64,000 nucleotides of DNA from Fragum whitleyi. Taxonomy: Eukaryota > Mollusca > Bivalvia > Cardiida > Cardiidae. This document shows positions 45,254 through 55,746 of this stretch, one piece after another. The stretch's first letter is position 1. Each line of letters starts with the position of its first letter. The translations under genes were made by a program, and so were the position numbers. The notes beneath the pieces are model-generated. The model was not told the origin of the DNA, made no database searches, and was given only the letters and a program-made list of their open reading frames with translations. Location of the stretch: positions 52,833,622-52,897,621 of the forward strand of contig OX411558.1 of NCBI GenBank assembly GCA_948146395.1. The letters run 5' to 3'.

Positions 45254-46228
45254 TTAAGGTTCATGTAAAGTGTTTGAGATCCAATATTTATGGCACTTCA
45301 TTAGCCAAGAAAAAACAGTATGTCCAGGTATATTATATATCAAAATGAAGCTATTCGTGAGCACAAGCAGTTAAGCAACATAAGACCTCCAAAGCTATAG
45401 CGGTATAGCCAAAACATTGTGGAAAAGGGTCATTTTGTACAGAACAAGCAACTGCATGACGGTTGCATGAAACCGCCCCATATTTTAACAAAGTACAGTC
45501 TGAAGTACCATCCAGGTAGTGCTACAACCTTAGATATAAAACTCAGTCTCAAAAGGCTCTTTTGAAACAATCAATTTCCATTTATTTTGTCAACATACAT
45601 GTCAAACCGGTTTGGTCTGTTTTCAAAATACACGTTAGGTATGGTGCAACATCGCACCATAATATTGTGAAATATTTTCTGCGATTTATTTCAAATTATA
45701 GTTTTTTTTAATTCAATGAACTACAATATTACTATATATTTATGATTCTGTGAAATAGAAATTGATATATTGCTAATCAACCTTACAGGTATATAAACAA
45801 TTAATGTCTATTTATGTTGTGATAACACACCATACCTTAAAAAGATCTACACGTTTACAAAATTAGAATGACATATATGACATATGTGTTTATAAAATAA
45901 GTCAAAATATATTGCTTGCATAACTACGTTTTTGGGCTCAGTTTTATACCAATGGTTGTAGCACTACCTGGATGGTACTTTAGGCTAGACTTTGTTAAAA
46001 TATGAGCCAATTTTATCCAACAGTCATGCAGATGCTTGTTCTGCACACAATGACCCTTTTCCACAATGTTTTGGCTATACCGCTATAGTTATAACAGTCT
46101 TATGTTTTTCAACTGCTAGTGCCCATAAATAGCTTCATTTTGATATATAATATACCTGGACATACTGCTTTTTCTTGGCAAATGAATGCCCCTAAAATTG
46201 GGTCTCAAACACTTTACATGAACCTTAA
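45254..46228. mobile_element. Fold-back element flanked by TTAA
   Basis: Arms of about 310 bp (45258-45570 and 45910-46224) are inverted copies. The ends are GGTTCATGTAAAGTGTTTGA and its complement, each next to TTAA. Shared inner text includes CATCCAGGTAGTGCTACAAC and its complement. TTAA duplication is known of piggyBac-type and some other elements. No transposase is present. Confidence 0.75.
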
Positions 46229-46310
46229 GTGTTCAGCTCGTTGATTGGATCGGTTTTTAAAGTATGACATACGTTACCATTCAATTTGTTGATATTCTAC
46301 ATGAACATTT

Positions 46311-46506
46311 ATGCGGTTTTTTGTCGCCCAGATATGGGATTTATTCATGTCTTTACATATGAAATGTGTTTATTATGTTTTTGATTTTCGGCATATTATT
46401 AAATGCCATATTTTAAATTCAAACATTGCTTCAGTCATCTATTATCCCATACAGAGTGCGCGCAGCTTCATCATGTCAGCTTCTTTTATTTAGACCAAAA
46501 TAACAC
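46311..46506 (+). repeat. B2 split direct repeat, right end of element B
   Basis: Matches B1 with small indels and ends ACCAAAATAACAC. ACAATTGC-tttg-TGCAATTGT, a short palindrome, follows immediately. Confidence 0.88.
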
Positions 46507-46559
46507 ACAATTGCTTTGTGCAATTGTTTTGTTCTTCATAACAGCTTGGAAACTAGTTA

Positions 46560-46613
46560 TGAGTTGACTAACTCAGGTGAGCGATAGACCCTCAAGGTCC
46601 TCTTGTTTGTAGA
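46560..46613 (+). repeat. 3' end of a Helentron-like repeat
   Basis: CTCAGGTGAGCGATAGACC, then hairpin GACC-ctcaa-GGTC and CTCTTGT. No body belongs to it; the Ngaro-like element may have displaced it. Confidence 0.6.
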
Positions 46614-47937
46614 ATGTGAATGATTTGCCGTGGGAACTTTAAATCTTGCTACTACGTATATACCGAGAATGATTGTTTCGAAACGAAGTTTTTCACGTCG
46701 AATTAAAGTTGTTAGCGAAATCTTGCAGGTCAATTTAGCGTTGTCTGAACAACTCTCAATTCATTTGCATGTACATTTATCCGATTTTTTGTTGAAATTT
46801 CGTTGCAACATCCACCCGGAAGTTTAGAAACATCGAACGAAAACCCACTTCGCCTCACTTTTTATCAGGGTATCTGTATTTTCGGAAAAGTAGGTCAACT
46901 TGTAAGGAGGTAAAAATAGGTCACGGGGACAAAATTCAGAACACTGTATTTACCAAGCTCCAAAGCCAGTGAGCTATTGTTATAGCGTTGTGTCCGCCGT
47001 GCGTTTGTTCGTAAACTTGTTTTGAAACATCTCCTTCTTTGCTGATGTGCGGGTTTCGACGAAACCTGCGTGGGTTACCATCTTCTTAAGGTATTCAACA
47101 ACACCGACCGCGCAAACCATATCCTCGTTTGCGTCTGTAAGGGGCCCTTTTGAAGAATATGTGTCCGGGTCGCAAATTACAGCCACAGAGCCGACAAAAA
47201 AATACGGTTTTACCGATCCACTGGAGTAGTGACCAAGACATCATTTGGACTTTCATTGGAGAGCAACCCGAGTCTTTACTTTTGAGACGATCCAATTGGC
47301 AGTGCGAATCTAAAGCTAAAGGATACTCCGGAGCAGAGGTGATAGTGGCAGAGGACTTAGTCTTGCCACTAGTCCCCTGCTCCGGCAGCCACTTTCCATG
47401 AAATTCGTTCTCCAGCACTCAAGCTCTTCTGCACTTTAGGTAACGTTATCAATGAAATGATATTCCAGTGGACCTAGACACCCGGAGAATTTGCTGTGGA
47501 CATACCAAAACGACTCGGTGCAGTTATATTGATGAAATTGCAAAATCCCTGCATTGCTTCTTCAATAGATGTTGTATTTTGAGAAAAAAAAAGGTCACAG
47601 ACCGTCGCTGGTCTACCCAACAGCCATCTAGCAGCTTGCTCTCAGGCCTATAAACGCCCCCATTAAGAATTCAAGTTAGAGGTAGCGATTCCTTAAAGAC
47701 CAAGGGAACGTGTTCATTAAATGCATGAAATTTCATTTATTTTTCCCTGTAGCCTCGATTGTCTAAACTTAGGTTTGTTGACCTCGAAACACGCCATATT
47801 ATCCCCTTCTACGTAGTAAACGTGACGTTGCTTTGTCTTGTCCATAATCAGCGACCTCTAACTGATAGCATAGCAAAGAAATTTTGAACTACTTTAACTA
47901 TTACGTATACTCGGTGTTTCCATCACAGCCCTTTTGG
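46614..47937. other. No gene; repeat 5' end and a long imperfect hairpin
   Basis: 46950-47060 is the worn opening of a family C repeat (CCAAAGCCAGTGAGCTATTG, GTTGTGTCCGCCGTGCG). 47328-47350 and 47364-47385 form an imperfect 22-bp stem (CCGGAGCAG...GTGGCA). Overlapping frames on both strands at 47095-47418 carry no motif. Confidence 0.4.
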
Positions 47938-48102
47938 TGTTATCGTCTACTACAATCGTATTTGAATTTAGTCCCACACTTTGTACAGACATACTTCTCT
48001 CGGTAATTTTGTGAACGGATGTTCATATGAAGACTGTTTCTAAAGCTATATGTTTTGCCACAGAATTCGCCTTTGCAGATTTTGGGTGTCTGAAACGAGA
48101 GA
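47938..48102 (-). pseudogene. C2H2 zinc-finger-like remnant
   Basis: The minus-strand frame reads CKGEFCGKTYSFRNSLHM..., then YVCTKCGTKFKYDCSRR and TAA. The Cys pairs and the aromatic/Leu positions fit two C2H2 fingers. The zinc-binding His positions of finger 1 are Asn and Gln (single-base changes), and finger 2 stops at TAA. It is a decayed finger gene, with nothing to show its target. Confidence 0.45.
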
Positions 48103-48137
48103 GAATAACATATCTCAGTTTTAAGTCAAATCCTGTT

Positions 48138-49252
48138 TTAAGCTCACCTGAGCACGAAGTGCTCAAGGTTAGCTTTTGTGATCGAGTGATGTCCGTCGTG
48201 TGTCGTCAATATTTACCGTGTAGACACTCTAGATGCCACTTTTTGCCCGATTAACCTGAAATTTGGTCAGAATAATTGTCGTGATGAGATCTCGGACAAG
48301 TCCGAAATTGGGACAAGTTGGGTTAAAAATGAGGTGACGGGGTCAAATCATAGAAAAAACCTTGTAGACATTCTAGAAGCCATATTGTTTTCTCAATCAA
48401 CTTGAAAATTGGTCAGTGTAAAATCTTAGTAAAGCCTTGTAGAAACTCTCAAACCCGTATTGTTTACTCAATCAACCTGAAAATTGGCAAGAATGGTCAT
48501 CTTGATGAAATCTGTGTCGAGATCGAAATTGGGTCCAGTGGGGTAAAAAACCTCGTCACTAGGTCAAATCGTAGAAAAACCTTGTAGACACTCTGGAAGC
48601 CATAAATTTTGCTCAATCAATCAGAAAATTAGTCAGAATGATCATCTTGAGCAGTGTAGAGGCATAATTTTTTGCCCAATCAACCTGAAATTTGGTTAGA
48701 ATTATTCATCTTTTAAATCTACTTAAAACATTTTTGACAGTTCATTCAGGTAATCGTTTTAAGGCCACTGTGGCCCTCTTATAAGAACGTGCTCAGGTTG
48801 ACCATATGGAGTAACTTGATGTCGGTCGACCGTCGTCAACATTTACCTTGTTGACACACCTAGGGCAATATTTTTTAGCCCAATAACCTGACAAGTGGTC
48901 AGACTGATTGTCTTGATGAAATCTCCGACAAGTTCGAAATTGGGTCAAGTGGGGTCAAAAACTAGGTCATTGAGTTATATCTTAGAAAAAACCTTTTGGG
49001 CACACATATGGCCATATTTTTAGCCCGATAAAACTGTAAATTGGTGTGAATGATAATCTGGAGGAAATCTGACAAGTTCGAAATTGGGTTAAGAGGGGTC
49101 AAAAACAAGGTCAGGGTTTTTTTTAAAGAAAAACCTTGTGGACACTTGAGAGGCCATTTTTAGTTCAATCAACCTGAAAATAAGAAGGATAATCTTGAAA
49201 AAAAGGGCCATCATTTAGCCCTATCAACCAGAATATTTGTCAGAATGATTGT
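48138..49252 (+). mobile_element. Helentron-like repeats, family B, one complete plus one partial
   Basis: The first copy runs 48138-48783, from AGCTCACCTGAGCACGAAG to CAGGTAATCG..GGCCA-ctg-TGGCC..CTCTTAT. The second starts at once (GAACGTGCTCAGGTTGACC) and lacks its 3' end at 49252. Units of about 145 bp carry GGTCAAAAACTAGGTCA. Confidence 0.75.
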
Positions 49253-50045
49253 TAGCTCACCTGAGCACGAAGTGCTCAAGATTAGCTATTTTGATCGTAG
49301 AATGTCCGTCGTCAGTCGTGCGTCGTCCGTCGTCCACAATTTCTTTAAACATCTTCTCCTCCTAAACCAGTGGGCCAATCTTGATGAAACTTGGCAGGGA
49401 TGTTCCTTGGGTCTAGCTCTACCAAAGTTGTTCAAATAAATGAAATCCACCTTTAACTTTCCCTTTACCCTTAACAAAAAGGGTAAAAAAAATGAAAATC
49501 TTCTTCTCTGAAACCAGAAGGTAGATAGCTTTCATATTTGGTATGTAGCATCATCTAGTGGACTTCTACCAAGTTTGTTCATATCAAGACCCTGGGGTCA
49601 TATTTGGGCTTTGCCCGGGCCCAACCCTTTTTACATAGAATCTAAGAGTGAAAATCTTTAAAAATCTTCTTCTCTGAAACCAGATGGCAGATAGCTTTCA
49701 TATTTGGTGTGAAGCATCACCTAGTGGGCCCCTACCAAGTTTGTTCATATCAAGGCCCTTGGGTAAAGTTTGGGCCTTGCACAGGTGCATTCCTTTATCT
49801 CTTATGAGCACGAAGGGTTCAGAAATGAAAATCCTCAAAAAATCTTCTTCTATGATACCAGAAGGCAGACAGCTTTCATATTTGGTATGTAGCACCATCT
49901 AGTGGTCTTCTACCAAGTTTGTTCATATCAAGACCCTGGGGTCATATTTGGGCTTTGCCCGGGTCCAACCCTTTTTACATAGAATCAAAGAGCGAAAATC
50001 TTCAAAAATCTTCTTTTCCAAAACCAGAGGGCGCACTGCTTTCAT
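49253..50045 (+). mobile_element. Helentron-like repeat, family A, 3' truncated
   Basis: Opposite orientation to 18979 and 31986, with the same opening (AGCTCACCTGAGCACGAAG) and the same 170-bp units. It stops at 50045 where a family C repeat starts. Confidence 0.75.
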
Positions 50046-51085
50046 TTTTAGCTCCACTGGCTGTCATGGCGTTGTGTCCGTCGTGCGTTCGTCCGTGAGT
50101 GCGGTCGTAGACTTTTCTTTAAAAATCTTCTCCACAGTTTAACACAGTACTACTAAATGAAACCATTAGTTGTACCACAAGTACAACCATCACCTTGCCT
50201 CCAGCTGCTATTTCACACAGGCTTTTGATTATCAACCTAGGCCGCCGTCATAGCGCAGTTGGTAGCGCGTAGGACAGTCAATCTAGAGGTCCCAGGTTCG
50301 TGCGTCCAGTAGTAAAAGTTTTCTCCAAAAACTTTCTCCTCAGAAACTACTGGATGAATTTCAACCCAAACTTCACAGGAATGATCCTTGGGTGACCCTC
50401 TTGCAAAGTTGTTCCAGAAATTGTGATCCAATGAAAAACACGGGTGAAATGGGCGTGGCTTATTTCCAAATATAGTAAAAAGTGAGTTTTTCTCAGATTC
50501 TAATTGTTTGATATGAATTTTACATGAATAATTCTTGGATGAGCTTTAATCAGTCTACAAAAAATATTGATATCGGATAAAAATATGTATTTTATGGACA
50601 AAGGTCATTTCTCAATATGTTATGTAGAGGAAACTTTGAAAATCTATTTCTCAGAATGTAACTGATAGATATCAACCAAATTTCACTGGAATGATCCTTA
50701 AGTAACCCTTTGTAAGTCTACCAAAATTTATTGTGATTGGATGAATAATATGTATTTTATGGGCGGAGGTCATTTCTCTATGTGTTATATAGGGAAACTT
50801 TGAAAACCACTGTCTCAGAATTTAACTGATGGATATCATTTAAACTTCATTGGTATGATCCATGGGTGACCCATTATCATGCAGCCTAAATTTATTGTGA
50901 TTGGATGAAAAACGTCTTTAATTGGTAGATGTCATTTCTCTATATGTTATAAAGTTGAAACTTTGAAAATCATTTTCAACATCAGTAGAACCCAAAAATT
51001 CCAAATATCTAGTCAAATTTTGGATTTGATTTAACAAGAATTTCGAGCCTGTAGAGCGACTCAAGTCATTCATGGCTTTCTTGTT
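50046..51085 (+). mobile_element. Helentron-like repeat, family C, with scrambled SINE pieces
   Basis: The opening TTTTAGCTCCACTGGCTGTC is followed by a CGTCC run. Then 50156-50240 is a reversed piece of SINE family 1 body, and 50241-50300 is a forward SINE tRNA head. The C-type units follow, ending GTAGAGCGACTC..AAGTCAT-tc-ATGGCTTTCTTGTT. Confidence 0.7.
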
Positions 51086-51504
51086 TTCCTCTGCATTTAT
51101 ATGATAATTACTCGTTTGTGATTTTAAATTCTTACTGTCCTACTCTTTGTCTCTGTGTCGCTTTCAGAAGTGGTACATGGAGTGTTTGACCTAGATGAAG
51201 TTCCCCTTTTTCTACAAGCCAAATACAAATAGAGCCATCTTTAGATTCATTAACTGATTTAGATTCAATTTAATATGTAAACATTTTGGGGTGAGAGTAT
51301 TACATTCTTTATCAAACCATTCAGACAAGAAAGACTGAAGTATATCATCTGCTGAAATAAAGAAACAATTTGCTTTCCAATTTGAGTGACTCTGATTCTG
51401 AAAAAAAAGCACATTTGAGATTATTTTTTCATGGGTAAGAGGGCATTTCTCAGAACTTTGGCATTAATCCTAAAATGGCCGAAGTTTTCTTGATTGGTCG
51501 TTTT
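51086..51504. other. No feature recognised
   Basis: AT-rich DNA. A 66-codon minus-strand frame at 51212 carries no motif. Confidence 0.35.
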
Positions 51505-52453
51505 TAGCTCCACTGGCCCAAGGCCAGCGAGCTATTGTCATGGCGTTGTGTCCGTCGTGCGTGCGTCCGCCCGGTCGTCCGTCCGTCCGTCCGTAAACTT
51601 TTTCTTTAAACATCATCTTCGCCCAAACCACTGGGCAGATTTTCATGAAACTTGGTAGAAACTTTCCTTTGGTCACCCTCTTCTAAAATTGTTAAAGAAA
51701 TTTTGATTGACCCCCAAATATGGGCATGGCAGGGCGTGGCATTTTTTTCACTTTGAAATCTTTAAAAATCTTCTCTTCCCCAACCATTTGGTTAATTTCA
51801 AAAAAACTTGGCATGGATGATCCTTGGGTGACTCTTTACTTAAATTGTTCAAGAAATTTTGATTGGCCAATAAATGTGGGCGTGGCATGGCGGGGCTTAT
51901 TCTGAGCCAAACATCTTTGAACCACATCTCCTCCTGAGCCACTCGGCTGATTTCAATGCAACTTTACCAAAATGTTCTTTGGGTGACCCTTTTCAAAATA
52001 TGTTCATGAAATTTTGATTGGCCCACGAATATGGGTGTGGCAGGGCGGGGCTTATTTTGAGCCCAAAATCTTTGAACGACATCTCCTGAACCACTGGGCT
52101 TATTTCAATGAAACTTTACCAGAATGTTCCTTGGTTGACCCTTTTTAAAAATTGTTTGTGAAATTTTGATCGGCTCATTAATATGGGGGTGGCAGGGCGG
52201 GGCTTTTTTTGAGCCCCAAATCTGTGAACGACATCTCCTCCTGAACCTAATGTTTTATAATAAAATGGATAAAGGGATGCAGGTTCATTGAGATTGAGTA
52301 TTTTGGTGCAATGTGGGCCATACCCAGTTAATTACTATAAAATAAGTCTTAAGAGTTTTCCAAGTGTTGTTTTCATTCAAAGAAAGCTTTAATTAAAATC
52401 AAAAGATGTAAAAGCCAGTTCAGCGATACAGGCCCTATTGGGCCTCTTGTTTT
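51505..52453 (+). mobile_element. Helentron-like repeat, family C', complete
   Basis: Starts TTTTAGCTCCACTGGCCCAA palindrome, then the GTCCGTCC run (51560-51592) and units of about 155 bp with GGGCGTGGCATGGCGGGGCT. It ends AGTTCAGCGATACAGGCCC-tatt-GGGCCTCTTGTT. Confidence 0.78.
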
Positions 52454-52559
52454 CAAGGATGCGACATGAAAAGAATATTGATTGAAATTGCTCGTTTTTT
52501 TCATTGTTTAGACAATTTCTCTTTTTCTTTTGGACCTTTAGCCAACACATGTCTTTTTT

Positions 52560-53130
52560 TGGCTCACCTGAGCACGAAGTGCTCAAGGGAGCTATTGTGA
52601 TCGATCGTTGTCCGGCGTCCGTCTGTCCGTCTCGGCGTCAACTTTTTCTTTAAACGACATCTCCTCCTAAACTTATGGGTCAAAATCAACCAAACTTGGC
52701 AGATATATTCCTTGGGTGGTCCCTTGTAAAATTTGCTCAAATGGAAAGGATCCGTGCCATATTACGGGAAAAGGGGCCTTAATGACAAATTTCCTGTTTA
52801 CACTTTAGAAGCCACAAATATGGTCCAATCTTCATGAAACTTGGTCAGAATGTTTGTTAGGTCATGAGGATGATACTCTATTGAAAATGGGAAGGATCCA
52901 TGCCATATCACGGAAAAAGGGGCCTTAATGACAATTAGCTTTTAAGAGCTCCAAACGTCACAAATATAGTCCAAACTTCATTAAACTTGATCAAAATGTT
53001 TGCCAGGTCACAAGAATGAACTCTGTTGAAAATGGGAAGGTTCATGCCATATCATAGGAAAAGAAGTCTTAATGATAATTTACTTGAAATATCAGGTGAG
53101 CGATTTAGGGCCCTCAGGGTCCTCTTGTTC
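52560..53130 (+). mobile_element. Helentron-like repeat, complete (family A/B relative)
   Basis: Starts GGCTCACCTGAGCACGAAG and a GTCCGTCTGTCCG stretch. Two or three units carry CATGCCATATCACGGAAAA. The end is ATCAGGTGAGCGATTTAGGG, hairpin AGGGCCC/GGGTCCT, CTCTTGT. Confidence 0.75.
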
Positions 53131-53493
53131 TGTAATGAATTATCACAAGGTGAACAGTATTTTCTTTTATTCATTACTTAACCAAAAATGAAGAAAGAAA
53201 GCATAGCCTTACTTTCGAATCACAAATTAAGTAAAAAATGTCTTCAGAAATCTTAATTTGCTTTTTACCAAATTTTTTACAACCTTGCTTAGTTAGCACT
53301 AAAGAAAAAGAATCATTTACAACACACGTGTTTTTTTGGACTTTCTGAAATCGATTAGTTTGAAAAGTGAAGCCAATCACTGCTTTGGGGATCCCTTTAA
53401 CTAAGAAACAATAGTGGTATGTGAAGCATAGGTTTTTAAACTCATACTAAAATTCCCGTACGAGTTTTCTTTCAAACTATATTGTTGTTATCT
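53131..53493. other. No gene recognised; possible 3'UTR of the minus-strand exon
   Basis: Follows the stop at 53494 on the minus strand. The 68-codon frame at 53174 has no motif. Confidence 0.3.
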
Positions 53494-53673
53494 TTAGTGT
53501 GGTTCGTACCTCTTAACTACATTTGTGTTCTTTATCGGTATCGGTTCTAGTGGTTTTCTGGTTGATACTTCAAAGAACTCTGCTGTGACCTGCTGGGAAG
53601 TAGATGGAGAGGGTTCCCGCTGCTCTGTAGGGCAAGCTACGTAATGCGGTGGTCTATTTTTTTGATCACAAAA
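53494..53673 (-). pseudogene. Exon-like coding fragment, unknown protein
   Basis: The minus-strand frame opens right after a good acceptor (TTTTCTCCTAG at 53684-53674) and runs 59 codons to TAA: ...NRPPHYVACPTEQREPSP, FFEVSTRKPLEPIPIKNTNV, KRYEPH. Composition is protein-like, not repeat-like. It has no ATG. I do not recognise the family. It could be the last exon of a decayed gene whose other pieces lie at 53993-54168 and 56810-57205. Confidence 0.35.
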
Positions 53674-53992
53674 CTAGGAGAAAATGTAAACACAGGATAC
53701 ATGTTTTTTCTTGATATTAAAAACATCTTGTTAAACAAAAAATAGAAATGAATGCTTTTCACATATTAAAAAATGTTTTTCATCCTTTAAAGAATATTCA
53801 GAAAAAGACATTATTTAATTCTTAAATGAGTTTACAAAAATAAAGTTTTTAAGTAGAAGAGTTGATGATTCATGAATATTGAATAATAACAGCATGAAAC
53901 ATTAATTTTCAACTACAGTTTAAATTTCTTTGTTTGTTAATCTTTTGTTTATTTCATTTATAGAAAAAAAAACAGTTTCTTTATTTTCTTAC
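53674..53992 (-). other. Possible intron between two exon-like fragments
   Basis: Bounded on the minus strand by GTAAGAAAAT (53992 side) and TTTTCTCCTAG (53674 side). AT-rich. The reading phases of the flanking fragments do not match across it as read, so the pairing is uncertain. Confidence 0.25.
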
Positions 53993-54168
53993 CATGCATC
54001 TGTTTTCATAGCCTGTTGTCAGTCATTGCAATAATATTTAAGTTTCAATAGTCCTAATAGTTCTGGTGAAATATCATATGCCCCAAAAGTGTCATTCCGA
54101 CGCATGAAAATATCATCTTCTGAAACAGATTGAATGGCTAAATGAAAATAGTTTTCTACGACACTTTT
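53993..54168 (-). pseudogene. Coding-like fragment, unknown protein, cut by a repeat
   Basis: The minus-strand frame reads SVVENYFHLAIQSVSEDDIF, RRNDTFGAYDISPELLGLLK, YYCND then TGA, then QQAMKTDAW up to a GTAAG donor. The 5' side is cut by the repeat starting near 54168. The TGA may be the true stop or a lesion. No family is recognised. Confidence 0.35.
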
Positions 54169-55223
54169 AAGCTCAATTGAGCACGAAGTGCTCAAGGTGA
54201 GCTATTGTGATCGTACAATGTCCGGCGTCTGTCGTCAGTTGTGCGGCGTTGGTCGTCCACAATTTTTTTAAACATCTTCTCCACCTAAACCAGTGGGCAA
54301 TCTTAATGAAACTTAACAGGAATGTTCCTAGGGTCTAGCTCTACCAAAGATGTTCAAATAAATGAAATCCATCCTTAAATTACCCTTAACACCTTACAAA
54401 AAGGGTGAAAATCTTTAAAAATCTTCTTCTCTGAAACCAGAAGTCGGGCAGCTTTCATATTTGGTATGTAGCATTATCTAATGGACCTCTTACAAGTTTC
54501 TTCATAACAAGATCCTGGGGTCATATTTGGGCTTTGCCCGGAGGCAAACCTTGATACAAAGAAGCAAAGAGCGAAAATCTTTAAAAATCTTCTTCTCTGA
54601 AACCAGAAGGCAGACAGCTTTCATATATGGTATGTAGCATCGTCTAGTGGACCTCTTCAAAGTTTGTTCACATTAAGACCCTGGGAACTTATGTGGGCTC
54701 CACCCGGGTGCAACCCTTTCTACATAGAATCAGAGTATAAACTAGGTCACAGGGTCAAATCTTAGAAAAACCTTGTATGCACTTTAGAGGCCACATTTTT
54801 GCCCCATCAACCTGAAATTCGGTCAGAATGATTGTCTTGATGAAATCTTCGACAAGTTTCAAATTGGGTCAACTCGGGTCAAAAACTAGGTCACGGGGTC
54901 AAATCTTTAAAAAAAATTTGTTTGCACTCCAGAGGCCAAATGTTTTGTCTGATCAACTGGAAATTTTGTCAGAATGATCGAATAGGTGCAATTTTTCATG
55001 AGTATGAAATTGGGTCATCGGGGATCAAAAACTAGGTCAAAGAGTCAAATCATAGAAAATCATTGTAAGTCAACCTGAAAATTGTAAAAAAAGGATTCTC
55101 AAATTGTATAGAAGAAATAGCATTGTTTAGCGTAGTCATTCATCATTCTATTTCTAATACTACTTTTGAAAATATTAGACAGTTCATTCAGGTGAGCGAA
55201 TAAGGGCCACTATAGCCCTCTTG
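54169..55223 (+). mobile_element. Helentron-like repeat, A/B chimera
   Basis: It opens as family A (GAGCACGAAGTGCTCAAGG, 170-bp units) and switches near 54735 to family B units (AAACTAGGTCACAGGGTCAA). The end is family B: CAGGTGAGCGAATAAGGGCC, hairpin AGGGCCA/TAGCCCT, CTCTTGT. Confidence 0.75.
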
Positions 55224-55436
55224 TACATAGAATAAAGGAGCAGAAGGGCACCTCCTCCTTGCTCTTGGCTGAAAATATTCCAAGGTATTAATCCTATGTA
55301 GAAAACAACACGTCGAAGCTTAAAGCGGCTAGTAATACCGCTTGTCGTTGAATCATAGTTGTGTTTTAAAAAAGGTTTTCCCAGGTAGCGTTGATGTAAA
55401 CGGGCTCAAATCACAGCCACTTGTTTTAACAGATCA

Positions 55437-55644
55437 TTACGAACTGCTTTCTTGATCTGTATTAGATAGTGTTGTAAAATAACCAATCATAGCTAGAAAA
55501 TCACATTTTGGAGAATGTGTATAATGTTCTTCAAAACGGCCATATGTGAAAAATAATCAATCGTGACTCGAAACTAGTAATCCCTGTGTTTTTCTTTAAG
55601 CTTGCTGGACTAACATCCATTATTGTAACTTCTTGACTTTCCAT
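55437..55644 (-). pseudogene. BIR-domain (IAP-type) remnant with internal deletion
   Basis: The first minus-strand frame (ATG 55644 to TGA 55531) ends TSFESRLIIFHIWPF, fitting the BIR opening R-L-x-x-F-x-x-W-P. A second frame (about 55555-55437) reads YGRFEEHYTHSPKCDFLAMI. Its His-x6-Cys followed by a hydrophobic pair matches the last two zinc ligands of a BIR (EH......PxCxF). The middle, with the Cys-x2-Cys ligands, is missing. BIR domains of inhibitor-of-apoptosis proteins bind caspases or pro-apoptotic peptides. IAP genes are numerous in bivalves and also occur in some large DNA viruses of molluscs. Host or mobile origin cannot be told. Confidence 0.5.
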
Positions 55645-55746
55645 CTGTCTAGATATCCACTTAAATTAAAAGTGACAATTGTATGTTTTTATCATGAATT
55701 TATATAGTTGACAACTTTAATCGTCCACCCAATTTTTAAAGTCATT

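Larger units (their letters stand above)
37336..46506 (+). mobile_element. Ngaro-like tyrosine-recombinase retrotransposon, copy B, near complete
   Basis: The ends are defined by split direct repeats: A1 (37336-37443) is repeated as A2 (44919-45026), and B1 (44724-44918) as B2 (46311-46506). B1 and A2 abut, so the order is A1, ORFs, B1, A2, B2. This arrangement is diagnostic of PAT/Ngaro-type elements and lets a circular intermediate restore the ends. Coding order: SGNH-like, gag, RT-RNase H, recombinase. Insertions inside it are a family C' repeat (39565-41235) and a TTAA-flanked fold-back (45254-46228). Without these the element is about 6.5 kb. Confidence 0.88.

Noticed and set aside
47095..47418. 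Overlapping frames on both strands near an imperfect hairpin
   Set aside because: No recognisable residues and mutual overlap on opposite strands; kept only as a hairpin note.
49245..49439. Small ORFs such as KHLLLLNQWANLDETWQG and SVVRPSVRPSVR recurring across the window
   Set aside because: They are frames through the Helentron-like repeat openings and units, appear on either strand, and break between copies; they are not selected proteins.
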